Shown: positions 1 through 8,141 of the stretch, in pieces | How positions within the stretch are numbered: the stretch's first letter is position 1 | Layout of the letters: each line of letters begins with the position of its first letter | Source: Verrucomicrobiota bacterium | GTDB lineage: Bacteria > Verrucomicrobiota > Verrucomicrobiia > CAIQCK01 | Reading direction: 5' to 3' | DNA: 64,000 nt | Assembly: GCA_016235595.1 (NCBI GenBank) | Contig: JACRJX010000015.1 | Location: 186,001 to 250,000 of the forward strand | Position numbers and translations under genes: made by a program | The notes under the pieces: model-generated | Seen by the model: only the letters and a program-made list of their open reading frames with translations | Told to the model about the DNA's origin: nothing | The model's database searches: none

Positions 1-4
1 GATC

Positions 5-1378
5 ATGCTCATCTGCAACGAGGTCACACCCAGGCATGTTGCGCTCGCGGTGCCGGAAGCCCTCCTGTCCCAGATCTCCGTGGTGCTGGGGATTTGGACA
101 CTGGCAAGCGTGACGCGCACCTTTGCCCGATTCGCCATCGTGGGCATTATCGTTGTGGTCGTGTCGGGAATCGCCGGGTTTGCCATCAGCATTGCGACTT
201 TGTTTGGAGCCGGCTTCTTTAAGGATTTTCCTTCGATTTCGCTCTCGCTCTCTCGCGGGGTCGTCTCCTCGATTGTTGGGATCGTCCTGTGTTTTGTCGC
301 GATCGGTTATCAATACCTGACGCGCAAAACAGCGCACACAATAGTCCTGGCCTGCCTGACCGTGGTTGCCGCCCTGACCGCGTCATCTGCATGGCCTGTG
401 GATTTTCTAAAGAAAGCAAAGGCGCCTGTTCAGAAGGAGCTCTTCAACAGCGAAACGGTCCACATTGCCTCTGACAACACCGGCAAGAACTGCACGTCCG
501 ACGCATTCAGTTTCGGGCCGGCTAAGACTCCCAAGAAGCGTGTGCAAGGAAATCTGGTGGTGTCCGGGTTGCCTCCCGGGCTTGTCGGCCGTGTCACATT
601 CATCAGCGCCCAGCTTGCATACCCCGACGGCAAGAAACTGGAATCGAATACTGGCGGCGATTCCCTGTCACCCGAAGCGAGGATCGTGGGACAATGGGAT
701 GGCGGCGCCGTCAGCCACGTCCTGGGAGGCATCAAGGTTCTCAACGGGGAGAAACAATCGTCCCAGTTCGAAACGTTGTTCGAGGCGGAGGCTGATTCCT
801 TCAGCCAGTATGGCGGGAAGAAAGGAATCTACACGGCTGAGGTGCATCTCGATGTTCGCTGCTACAAGGTGACCGGGGTATTGCCACTTCGCAAGAGGGC
901 GCGTCTCGACATCGGATCGGAGCATGTGGCCGTCGCCGATGTGCTTCGCGAACCGCAGGGATGCCAGGTTCTCCTGAGCGTCAAGAACGTGACCTTGTTA
1001 TTCGCCACCGACACCCAGATGGACATCGGCAAGCTCTTGCTGGGTAGGGGGAAGGTCCTTTACGTGCTCAGGAACCAAAAGCGCGGCCAGGCGTTCATCC
1101 CCACGGAAGATCACGATGTCGCCGCCGTCTTTTTTAATGCGTATACCGGCGCCCGGCTCAAAATCACGCCCCTGCGGGTTCGCTATGTCTCGGAATTCAG
1201 TGACGCGCCCCTGGATGAAGCGTGGCTGGCCGATGCCGACCTGGTGAGAATCGAACCGGTCGAGGTCGAGACAATCACAAAGTCTCTGCGGATTGAAGAA
1301 TTCGTGATGGAGAGCAAGAAAGACAAGCCGGAACGTGAAAAGCGCGCCTCGGCCAAATCCCCGGCGGCGAGCCAGTAG
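5..1378 (+). CDS. Hypothetical multi-pass membrane protein, possibly 5'-truncated
   Basis: I do not recognise this protein. Hydrophobic segments lie at about residues 43-72, 86-105 and 112-132. They are followed by a soluble region of about 320 residues and a Lys/Glu/Ala-rich tail. The topology suggests an N-terminal membrane anchor with a large extracytoplasmic or cytoplasmic domain. The ATG sits four bases from the window edge and no in-frame stop lies upstream within the window, so the true start may be outside. It stands alone, converging on the minus-strand efflux operon 77 bp downstream. No function is assigned. Confidence 0.7.
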   Translation: MLICNEVTPRHVALAVPEALLSQISVVLGIWTLASVTRTFARFAIVGIIVVVVSGIAGFAISIATLFGAGFFKDFPSISLSLSRGVVSSIVGIVLCFVAIGYQYLTRKTAHTIVLACLTVVAALTASSAWPVDFLKKAKAPVQKELFNSETVHIASDNTGKNCTSDAFSFGPAKTPKKRVQGNLVVSGLPPGLVGRVTFISAQLAYPDGKKLESNTGGDSLSPEARIVGQWDGGAVSHVLGGIKVLNGEKQSSQFETLFEAEADSFSQYGGKKGIYTAEVHLDVRCYKVTGVLPLRKRARLDIGSEHVAVADVLREPQGCQVLLSVKNVTLLFATDTQMDIGKLLLGRGKVLYVLRNQKRGQAFIPTEDHDVAAVFFNAYTGARLKITPLRVRYVSEFSDAPLDEAWLADADLVRIEPVEVETITKSLRIEEFVMESKKDKPEREKRASAKSPAASQ

Positions 1379-1455
1379 GGCGGGGTGATGACAAGCCCCG
1401 GTTCTTGCGCGACAGAACCCAGCGGTCGGAAGTTCCCTGCCTTGAAGGCGGGGGA

Positions 1456-4400
1456 TCAGTTTGAAGGGGGCTTGGCGGGCGGTATCTCGATCTCCCAGCC
1501 GCCGCCGAGGGATTTGTAAATGGCGACAAGGGCAGTGGCGGTGCGGGTCTCGCTCTGGGCCAGTTGCGCCTGGATTTCCAGTTGGGTCCGCTCGGCGTCG
1601 AGGACGGCGAGAAAATCCGAGACGCCGCCGTCGTAGCGTTGGCGGGCCAGGAGAAATGCTTTGCCGGCGTCGCGCTCGGACGCGCCGAGGTAGTCGCGGC
1701 GGGCGCGTTCTTGGCTGAAGGAAACCAACGCGTTCTCGGTTTCTTCGAGGGCGAGGAGGACGGTTTTTTCGTAGAAGGCCAGCTCGGCGTCGGCATGGGC
1801 GCGGGCGGCCTTGATGCGTGCGCGCACGCGGCCGAGGTCGAGCGCCGCCCAGGAAATGCGCGGGCCAAATGAATAGGTGTCAGCGCCGGCTTTCGCCAGA
1901 CCTGAAATCTGGCTCGATTCCAACGCGATATTCCCGTTGAAGGTGACGCGCGGGAAGAGGTCCGCGGTCTGGACGCCGATGAGGGCGGTAGCGGTGGCGA
2001 GAGCGCGCTCGGCGGCACGGATGTCGGACCGGCGGCGCAGAAGCTCGGATGGAGAGCCGATGTTGACGAGAGCGGGAAGCGTGGGCAGGGGGGCGGCCTT
2101 GATCAAGTCGGCTTCGAGATCGGTGGGTTGGCGGCCCGTGAGGACACCGATGCGGTGGATAGCGTGTTTCACAGCGACTTCGAACGGCGGAACAATAGCG
2201 AGGGTGGCGTTGAGCTGGGTGCGGGCGCGGGCGGCATCGAGTTCGGTGGCGCGGCCGGCGCGAAGCTTCGAGAGGGTCAGTTCAAGCGTCTCGCTCTGGG
2301 TCTCCGCGTTGCGGCGGACGACGCTCAACTGGTGCTGCGCGCCGCGGAGTTCGAAATAGTTGCGGGCCAGTTCGGCGGTCAGGGTGACGAGCACATCGCG
2401 GCGTTTGGCTTCCGCGGTTGCGACTTCGGCGGTGCTGGCCTCGACGGATCGACGGAGGCGGCCGAAGATGTCGAGTTCCCACGTTGCATCGAAGCCGCCG
2501 TTGTAAAGGCCCAGTTGCCGCTGGTCGCGCTCGATCGGCATGGGCAGGGAGTCCGCGCTGGACTGCGATCGGGTGTAACTGGCGTCGGCATGGACGATGG
2601 GGGCGAGATTCAAGAGCGTCACAGTGCGGAGGGCGCGGGCTTCGCGGACGCGGTCGGTGGCGATGCGAAGGTCGTGGTTCGCGATCAGGGCCTGGTCAAT
2701 CAGGACGTTGAGTTTCGGGTCGTTGAAACTGCGCCACCAGGTGATGGCGGTTTGGTTGGTGGCGACGTTCGGCTGGACGGCGTTGCCGAAGGCGGCATTG
2801 GTTTTGGTCTCAGGTTCCTGGTGGTTCGGTCCCACGGCGCAGCCGGTCAGAAGAGAGCCCAGCAGCAGGCCGGTGATGAGCAACGCCGCAGCGCCGTGTG
2901 CGTGGGGGCTCTTGTTGAGGGTCTTCTTCCTGCGTTCGAGGACGGCGCGAATGACAACGTAGAAGACCGGCGTGAGGAAGATGCCAAAGAAGGTCACGCC
3001 CAGCATGCCCCAGAACACCGCCGTGCCGATGGAGCGCCGCATTTCCGCGCCAGCGCCGGCGGAGAGCATCATCGGCAGCACGCCGAACGCAAACGCCAGC
3101 GAGGTCATCAGGATCGGCCGCAGCCGGAGACGCGAGGCTTCGATGGCCGCCTCGATCCTGTTCTTGCCGGTGTCCTGGATCTGTTTGGCGAATTCGACGA
3201 TGAGGATGGCGTTTTTGCACGCGAGACCCATCAGTGCGACGAGGCCGATCTGGGTGAAAAGATTGTTGTCCAAACCACGCGCCCAGATGCCGAGGATGGC
3301 GAAGAGCAGGCACATCGGGACAATGAGGATGATGGCCAGCGGCAACGACCAGCTTTCATATTGCGCGGCGAGCACGAGGAAGACCATCAGCACGCAGAAC
3401 GGGAAGATGAAGACGGCGGTGTTTCCGGCCATGATTTGCAGGAGGCTGATCTCGGTCCACTCGATGCGCATGCCGGGCGGCAGGATTTTCTTGGCGAGGT
3501 CGTCCATGATCTTGATCGCGTCACCGGTGCTGACACCGGGCGCGGGAGCGCCGGTGATCTCGGCGGCGTTATACATATTGTAGCGGTTGACCGACACGGG
3601 GGCGGAGACATCTCTGACCTTCACGACCGTGCCGAGCGGCACCATGTCGCCGGCCTCGTTGCGCGTCTTGAGATTGATCACGTCGGCAGCCTTGACACGG
3701 AACGGCGCGTCCGCTTGTGCGGTGACGCGGTAGGGCCTGCCGAACGCGTTGAAATCGTTGACGTAGAGCGAGCCGAGGTAAATTTGCAGTGTGTCCCAGA
3801 CGTTATTGAGCGGGACGTGCATCATTTTAGCCTTGGCGCGATCCACGTCGAGAAAGACCTGCGGGACGTTGGCGCGGAAGGTGGAGATCGCGCCGCTGAT
3901 TCGCTTGTCCTGGCTGGCCGCGCCCATGAGCTGGTAAGTGGCGGCTTGCAAGGCGGGGAAGCCGGCTTCGTTGCGATCCTGCACCTGGAGTTTGAAACCG
4001 CCGACCATGCCGAGACCGTCCACGGGCGGCGGACCGAAGACGCCGATGAAGCCGTCTTGGATGCTGGCAAACTTGGTTCGCAGGTCAGCGACAATCTTAT
4101 CGCCAGTCCGCCCGTGTTTTACGCGCTCGGCAAACGGTTCCAGCGTGATGAAGAAGCTGGACGTGTTGGCTTGGTTGCCGAGAGTGACGAAGGAAAGGCC
4201 AACGATTTCGATCACGTGGCCAACGCCCGGCGTCTTGCGCATGATCTGTGCCATATGGTCGGCAACGACCTTGGTGCGCTGGATGGACGCGCCGTCGGGC
4301 AACTGGACGAAGGCGATCAGGTAGCCTTTGTCCTGCGGCGGCACGAAACCAACCGGGACATTCTGGAAACCATGCCACGTCAGCACGAGCAGGCCGGCGT

Positions 4401-6057
4401 AGATCACGAGGCCAACTCCGCAATGCCGCAGTAACCGGCCCAGCGCAGCGACGTAGCCGTTGCGACTGGCGTCAAAGACGCGGTTGAAACCGGTAAAAAT
4501 CAAGCCCACCGAGTAGTGGAGGAGTTTGCCGATGAAATCCTTTTCCTCATGATGCGGGCGCAACAGCAGCGCCGCGAGCGCCGGACTGAGCGTGAGCGAG
4601 TTGAATGCCGAGATCAGCGTCGAGATGGCGATGGTCAGCGCGAACTGCCGGTAGAACTGGCCGGTGAGTCCGCTCAGGAACGCTGTCGGGATGAACACCG
4701 CCGCCAGCACGAGGCCGATGGCGATCACGGCGCTGCTGACCTCGGTCATCGCTTTGTGGGTGGCGTCAACCGGCGGCAGTCCGAGCGCGATGTTGCGCTC
4801 GACGTTTTCGACGACAACGATGGCGTCATCCACCACGATGCCGATGGCCAGCACGAGGCCGAAAAGCGAGAGGTTGTTCAATGAAAACCCCATCAAGGCC
4901 ATGGCCGCAAATGTGCCGATGAGCGAGACCGGCACGGCGAGCAGCGGGATGAGCGATGCACGCCAGTTTTGCAGGAACAGCACCACGACGATCACGACGA
5001 GGATCATCGCCTCGATGAGTGTCTTCACGACGGCGTAGATGGATTCGCGAATGAACTCGGTGGTATCGAAATGGATCCGGTATTCCAAACCCGGCGGGAA
5101 ATCCTTCGCCATGTCCTTCATCGTGTCCGCAACGGCGTCGCGGGTTTCGACGGCGTTGGAGCCGGGCAACTGGAAGATGGCCACGACCGCCGACGGCTGG
5201 CCGTCGAGGTAGTCGCGGAGATTGTAGTCGTTCGCGCCGAGCTCGATCCGGGCCACGTCGCGCAGGCGCGTCACCTGTCCGTCGGCGTCGGTCTTGAGAA
5301 TGACTTCGCCAAACTCCTCCGGTGTGGAGAACCGGCCTTTCGTCTGGGCTGTGAGTTGGAAGAGATTGTCCGCCGGCTGCGGCGATTGGCCGAACACGCC
5401 CGCAGCAACCTGCACGTTTTGTTCGCGGATGGCGCTGACGATTTCCGCAGCGGCGAGGTTGCGCGAGGATGCTTTGTTTGGGTCAATCCAGATGCGCATC
5501 GAGTATTCGCTGACGCCAAAGATGCGCACGTCACCGACGCCGGGCAGGCGCGCGAGGCGATCCTTCACGTGCAGGAACGCGTAGTTGCCCATGTAGAGGT
5601 CGTCGTATTTGCCGCTGGGCGAGATGAGGTTGATCATCAGCGTGATGCTTGGCGCGCGCTTCATGGTCGTGACGCCGAGCCGGCGCACTTCCTCCGGCAG
5701 GCGGGGCAGAGCGGTGGAGACGCGGTTCTGAACCTGCACCTGGGCCATGTTCAGGTCCGTGCCGGTCTTGAACGTCACGCCCAGCCGCAACTGGCCGTCA
5801 CTGCCGCACGCGGAGGACATATAGAGCATGTCTTCGACGCCGTTGATTTCCTGCTCCAGCGGCGTCGCCACCGTCGAAGCCACCGTCTCGGCACTCGCGC
5901 CGGGATAGTTGGCCATGACGAATACGGTCGGCGGCGTTACTTCAGGGTACTGGGAGATCGGCAGCGTCAGCAACGCCACCAAGCCCAGCACCACTGTGAT
6001 GATGGACAGCACTCCGGCGAAGATCGGCCGGCGGATGAAAAAGTGGGAGAAGTTCAC
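1456..6057 (-). CDS. Fused RND (HAE1/AcrB-type) efflux pump and NodT/OprM-type outer-membrane lipoprotein
   Basis: Residues 1 to about 1050 form a full-length AcrB-like proton-driven pump. It opens with the family start MNFSHFFIRRPIFAGVL and carries the transmembrane Asp pair at Asp410-Asp411 in GIVVDDAIVVVENVERN, equivalent to AcrB Asp407/408. The frame continues without a stop through a short basic linker (RRKKTLNKSPHAHG) into a hydrophobic segment and a lipobox, LLTG followed by Cys1073. A complete 461-residue TolC/NodT-family outer-membrane factor follows. In known systems these are separate proteins. No ATG lies between the halves; a TTG inside the hydrophobic segment would give a poor signal peptide. 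It follows the adaptor gene by 30 bp in one operon. Substrate is unknown, probably drugs or hydrophobic compounds. Confidence 0.9.
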   Translation of the reverse strand: MNFSHFFIRRPIFAGVLSIITVVLGLVALLTLPISQYPEVTPPTVFVMANYPGASAETVASTVATPLEQEINGVEDMLYMSSACGSDGQLRLGVTFKTGTDLNMAQVQVQNRVSTALPRLPEEVRRLGVTTMKRAPSITLMINLISPSGKYDDLYMGNYAFLHVKDRLARLPGVGDVRIFGVSEYSMRIWIDPNKASSRNLAAAEIVSAIREQNVQVAAGVFGQSPQPADNLFQLTAQTKGRFSTPEEFGEVILKTDADGQVTRLRDVARIELGANDYNLRDYLDGQPSAVVAIFQLPGSNAVETRDAVADTMKDMAKDFPPGLEYRIHFDTTEFIRESIYAVVKTLIEAMILVVIVVVLFLQNWRASLIPLLAVPVSLIGTFAAMALMGFSLNNLSLFGLVLAIGIVVDDAIVVVENVERNIALGLPPVDATHKAMTEVSSAVIAIGLVLAAVFIPTAFLSGLTGQFYRQFALTIAISTLISAFNSLTLSPALAALLLRPHHEEKDFIGKLLHYSVGLIFTGFNRVFDASRNGYVAALGRLLRHCGVGLVIYAGLLVLTWHGFQNVPVGFVPPQDKGYLIAFVQLPDGASIQRTKVVADHMAQIMRKTPGVGHVIEIVGLSFVTLGNQANTSSFFITLEPFAERVKHGRTGDKIVADLRTKFASIQDGFIGVFGPPPVDGLGMVGGFKLQVQDRNEAGFPALQAATYQLMGAASQDKRISGAISTFRANVPQVFLDVDRAKAKMMHVPLNNVWDTLQIYLGSLYVNDFNAFGRPYRVTAQADAPFRVKAADVINLKTRNEAGDMVPLGTVVKVRDVSAPVSVNRYNMYNAAEITGAPAPGVSTGDAIKIMDDLAKKILPPGMRIEWTEISLLQIMAGNTAVFIFPFCVLMVFLVLAAQYESWSLPLAIILIVPMCLLFAILGIWARGLDNNLFTQIGLVALMGLACKNAILIVEFAKQIQDTGKNRIEAAIEASRLRLRPILMTSLAFAFGVLPMMLSAGAGAEMRRSIGTAVFWGMLGVTFFGIFLTPVFYVVIRAVLERRKKTLNKSPHAHGAAALLITGLLLGSLLTGCAVGPNHQEPETKTNAAFGNAVQPNVATNQTAITWWRSFNDPKLNVLIDQALIANHDLRIATDRVREARALRTVTLLNLAPIVHADASYTRSQSSADSLPMPIERDQRQLGLYNGGFDATWELDIFGRLRRSVEASTAEVATAEAKRRDVLVTLTAELARNYFELRGAQHQLSVVRRNAETQSETLELTLSKLRAGRATELDAARARTQLNATLAIVPPFEVAVKHAIHRIGVLTGRQPTDLEADLIKAAPLPTLPALVNIGSPSELLRRRSDIRAAERALATATALIGVQTADLFPRVTFNGNIALESSQISGLAKAGADTYSFGPRISWAALDLGRVRARIKAARAHADAELAFYEKTVLLALEETENALVSFSQERARRDYLGASERDAGKAFLLARQRYDGGVSDFLAVLDAERTQLEIQAQLAQSETRTATALVAIYKSLGGGWEIEIPPAKPPSN

Positions 6058-6087
6058 AGGTGTAAAACGTGAAACGTGAGATGGGGT

Positions 6088-7260
6088 TTAGCGTTGCGCC
6101 GTGGGCGCGGGCGCTGCTCCGTTGGGCGCCGGGTCCACGATTTGAACCTTCACGCCAGGGCGCGCCATCATCAGGCCGTTGACGATCACACGGTCTTCTG
6201 GCGTCACTCCCTTGGTCACGATGCGCATCGCGCCGTGCTGGCGGCCTGCTTCGACCGGCCGGGGCTCGACGACGTTGTCCTTGTTGACGACCAACACGTA
6301 CTTCATCCCTTGGTCGGAACCGACCGCAACCGCAGGAACCGCAAGTGCCTGCACGGGAGGGCCGGCTGGCACGCGCACGGTAGCGAACATGCCTGGGACC
6401 ATGGACCGGTCGGCGTTGGGGAATATGCCGCGCAGCCGGATCGTGCCGGTTTTCTCGTTCACTTGGTTGTCGAAGAAATCAACGCGGCCTTTGCGTGGAT
6501 AGTTTTGTTCGTTCACCAGCGCCAGTTCACAGGGAAGAGGATCGCCTTTCTGCCCCAAACCGTTTCCGATGCCGCCACTGCTCCGGTATTTCAGGAAGGC
6601 GGCTTCGTCGGTGTCGAAGTTGCAGTAGATCGGGTCCATGGAAACGATCGTTGTCAGCACCGTCGCGGCGCCACCGCTGCCCTGAAGCTGGACCAGATTG
6701 CCAACGGTGACAAAGCGCCTGCTGATCTTGCCGCTGATCGGAGCCGTGATGCGGCTGTAATCCAGATTGAGTTTGGCGGAGGCTTCCGCCGCGCGCGCCG
6801 CGGCGAGGGCGGCCCCGGCTTCGCGCACCGCCTTGCTGCGACTGTCGTATTCCTCTTCCGAAATGGCTTTGGTGTTGCGCAGACTCTCGGCGCGTTTGAG
6901 ATCGTTCTTGGCAAGGTCCAGATGTGTCTCGGCGCGCTGGCACTCGGCCTGTGTGCGTTCCAATTCGGCTTGGTAGGGCCGCGGGTCAATCACGAAGAGC
7001 AGGTCGCCTGCCTTCACCTCGGCGCCGTCCTGAAAATGAATGGACTCGATCTGGCCGTGAACGCGCGGCCTGACCTCGACCATCTCCACCGCTTCGATGT
7101 GGCCGGGGTATTCGTCCCAGTTGGTGACGGTCATCATCTTTGGATAGGTGATGGTGACTTTGGGCGGCTGCGGTGGCTCTGGCGGTTTCTGTGGCGAGCA
7201 CGCCGTCAACGCGATGGCAATCAGTGAGGAGGAAAGAATGAGTGGAATCTTCATGGTCAT
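6088..7260 (-). CDS. RND efflux periplasmic adaptor (membrane fusion protein), lipoprotein
   Basis: This is the adaptor linking an RND pump to its outer-membrane channel. An N-terminal lipoprotein signal (MTMKIPLILSSSLIAIALTAC) carries the lipobox LTAC. A barrel-sandwich/lipoyl hybrid segment (VRPRVHGQIESIHFQDGAEV), an alpha-helical hairpin and a C-terminal beta-barrel region follow, as in AcrA/MexA. The frame is open upstream to 7368, but ATG 7260 is preferred: it gives a proper signal peptide and avoids an 89-bp overlap with the TetR gene, leaving a 19-bp gap. No clear Shine-Dalgarno sequence is visible. It lies between the TetR regulator and the pump in one transcription unit. Confidence 0.92.
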   Translation of the reverse strand: MTMKIPLILSSSLIAIALTACSPQKPPEPPQPPKVTITYPKMMTVTNWDEYPGHIEAVEMVEVRPRVHGQIESIHFQDGAEVKAGDLLFVIDPRPYQAELERTQAECQRAETHLDLAKNDLKRAESLRNTKAISEEEYDSRSKAVREAGAALAAARAAEASAKLNLDYSRITAPISGKISRRFVTVGNLVQLQGSGGAATVLTTIVSMDPIYCNFDTDEAAFLKYRSSGGIGNGLGQKGDPLPCELALVNEQNYPRKGRVDFFDNQVNEKTGTIRLRGIFPNADRSMVPGMFATVRVPAGPPVQALAVPAVAVGSDQGMKYVLVVNKDNVVEPRPVEAGRQHGAMRIVTKGVTPEDRVIVNGLMMARPGVKVQIVDPAPNGAAPAPTAQR

Positions 7261-7279
7261 TTGGGGAAATGAAAGTGTT

Positions 7280-7972
7280 TTACGTATCGCGACGTTGGGT
7301 GACGCGTTTCGCCGGGCGATCAGGCTTGGAGACCGCAGGCGCACGAAGACCGGCGGAAAATGCAGCAACCATTTGTCCTAGAAAAGCGCCGGCATCGCTG
7401 GGCTTGCACATGCCATCGGTGAACTTTTCGATGCCCGAGGGATTACAGAGGACGAACACGAATGCGCCCCAGCAGAACTCGAAGCGCCACAAAAGGTCGG
7501 CCTTGGGCAGGCGCGGCACGCTGCGCTGAAAGGCGTCGAGGTAAGCCGTGCGCACGTCGCGGTGCTGGCGGCGCAGCAGTTCCTGGACTTGCGGGTTCGG
7601 ATCGGTGACAACGCGGCCGATCAAACGCATGATCGTTTCGCCCTTGCCCGGGGTAGTGGCCATGCGCAACGGCGGCGTCAGCATCGCCTCCAGAATCTTT
7701 TCCACCGGAATCGCCCCGCCTTTATACTCCTCTTCCAGCCGTCGCAGCATTTGGAAGTGCTCTTCATGGATTGGACCGAACCGGCGTTTGAAGACAGTTT
7801 CCATCAGCCCTTCCTTCGAGCCGAAATGGTAGTAAACGGTGGCGAGATTGGCTTTGGCCTCTTCGACGATCTGTCGGAGCGAGGCGCCTTTAAAGCCGTA
7901 ATCCGCAAACACTTTTTCGGCCGCGTCCAGAATGCGGGTCTGGCTGTCCTGAGTCTGAGTTGGCGTTGTCAT
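7280..7972 (-). CDS. TetR/AcrR-family transcriptional repressor of the efflux operon
   Basis: The N-terminal TetR helix-turn-helix spans about residues 12-58, with the typical signature TRILDAAEKVFADYGF and recognition-helix end TVYYHFGSKEGL. The C-terminal all-helical ligand-binding domain resembles the CecR/DUF1956-type group. It is the first gene of the efflux operon, so it is probably autoregulated together with the adaptor and pump. A perfect 31-bp palindrome sits 2 bp upstream of the start codon and overlaps the predicted -10 region, fitting operator occlusion. The ligand cannot be read from the sequence. Confidence 0.93.
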   Translation of the reverse strand: MTTPTQTQDSQTRILDAAEKVFADYGFKGASLRQIVEEAKANLATVYYHFGSKEGLMETVFKRRFGPIHEEHFQMLRRLEEEYKGGAIPVEKILEAMLTPPLRMATTPGKGETIMRLIGRVVTDPNPQVQELLRRQHRDVRTAYLDAFQRSVPRLPKADLLWRFEFCWGAFVFVLCNPSGIEKFTDGMCKPSDAGAFLGQMVAAFSAGLRAPAVSKPDRPAKRVTQRRDT

Positions 7973-7974
7973 TG

Positions 7975-8005
7975 ATTGAACGTTCGTTTAAAACGAACGT
8001 TCAAT
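7975..8005. promoter_or_regulatory. 31-bp perfect palindrome, predicted TetR operator
   Basis: Two perfect 15-nt inverted arms (ATTGAACGTTCGTTT) flank a single central base at 7990. The palindrome covers the putative -10 element and transcription start of the TetR gene and ends 2 bp before its ATG. The GAACGTTC and CGTTCGTTT cores resemble operators of AcrR/TetR-type efflux repressors. The palindrome is seen directly; binding by the adjacent TetR protein is inferred from position. Confidence 0.85.
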
Positions 8006-8029
8006 ACAACAAGGGTGAAACCCTGTCAA
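8001..8029 (-). promoter_or_regulatory. Predicted sigma70-type promoter of the efflux operon
   Basis: On the minus strand a consensus -35 TTGACA (8029-8024) is followed after a 17-bp spacer by a weak -10 TATTGA (8006-8001). The -10 element overlaps the outer arm of the palindromic operator, so a bound repressor would block RNA polymerase. The predicted leader would be only about 20-25 nt long, with no obvious Shine-Dalgarno sequence. Confidence 0.55.
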
Positions 8030-8141
8030 AGTCAATTTTGTGGGCGGTGCGATGCCTCGTTGTGCAGCCGTTGACGCAAGGCGCTTCGCGCGGAGCGTGA
8101 AAGTTCGGTTGCGGCGAGTCTGTTCTCTGAAGAAACAGGGG

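Noticed and set aside
2128..4434. 768-residue open frame on the plus strand
   Set aside because: It is the antisense shadow of the RND pump gene. Its translation is Asp/Glu/His/Arg-rich without domains, as expected from high-GC third-position bias.
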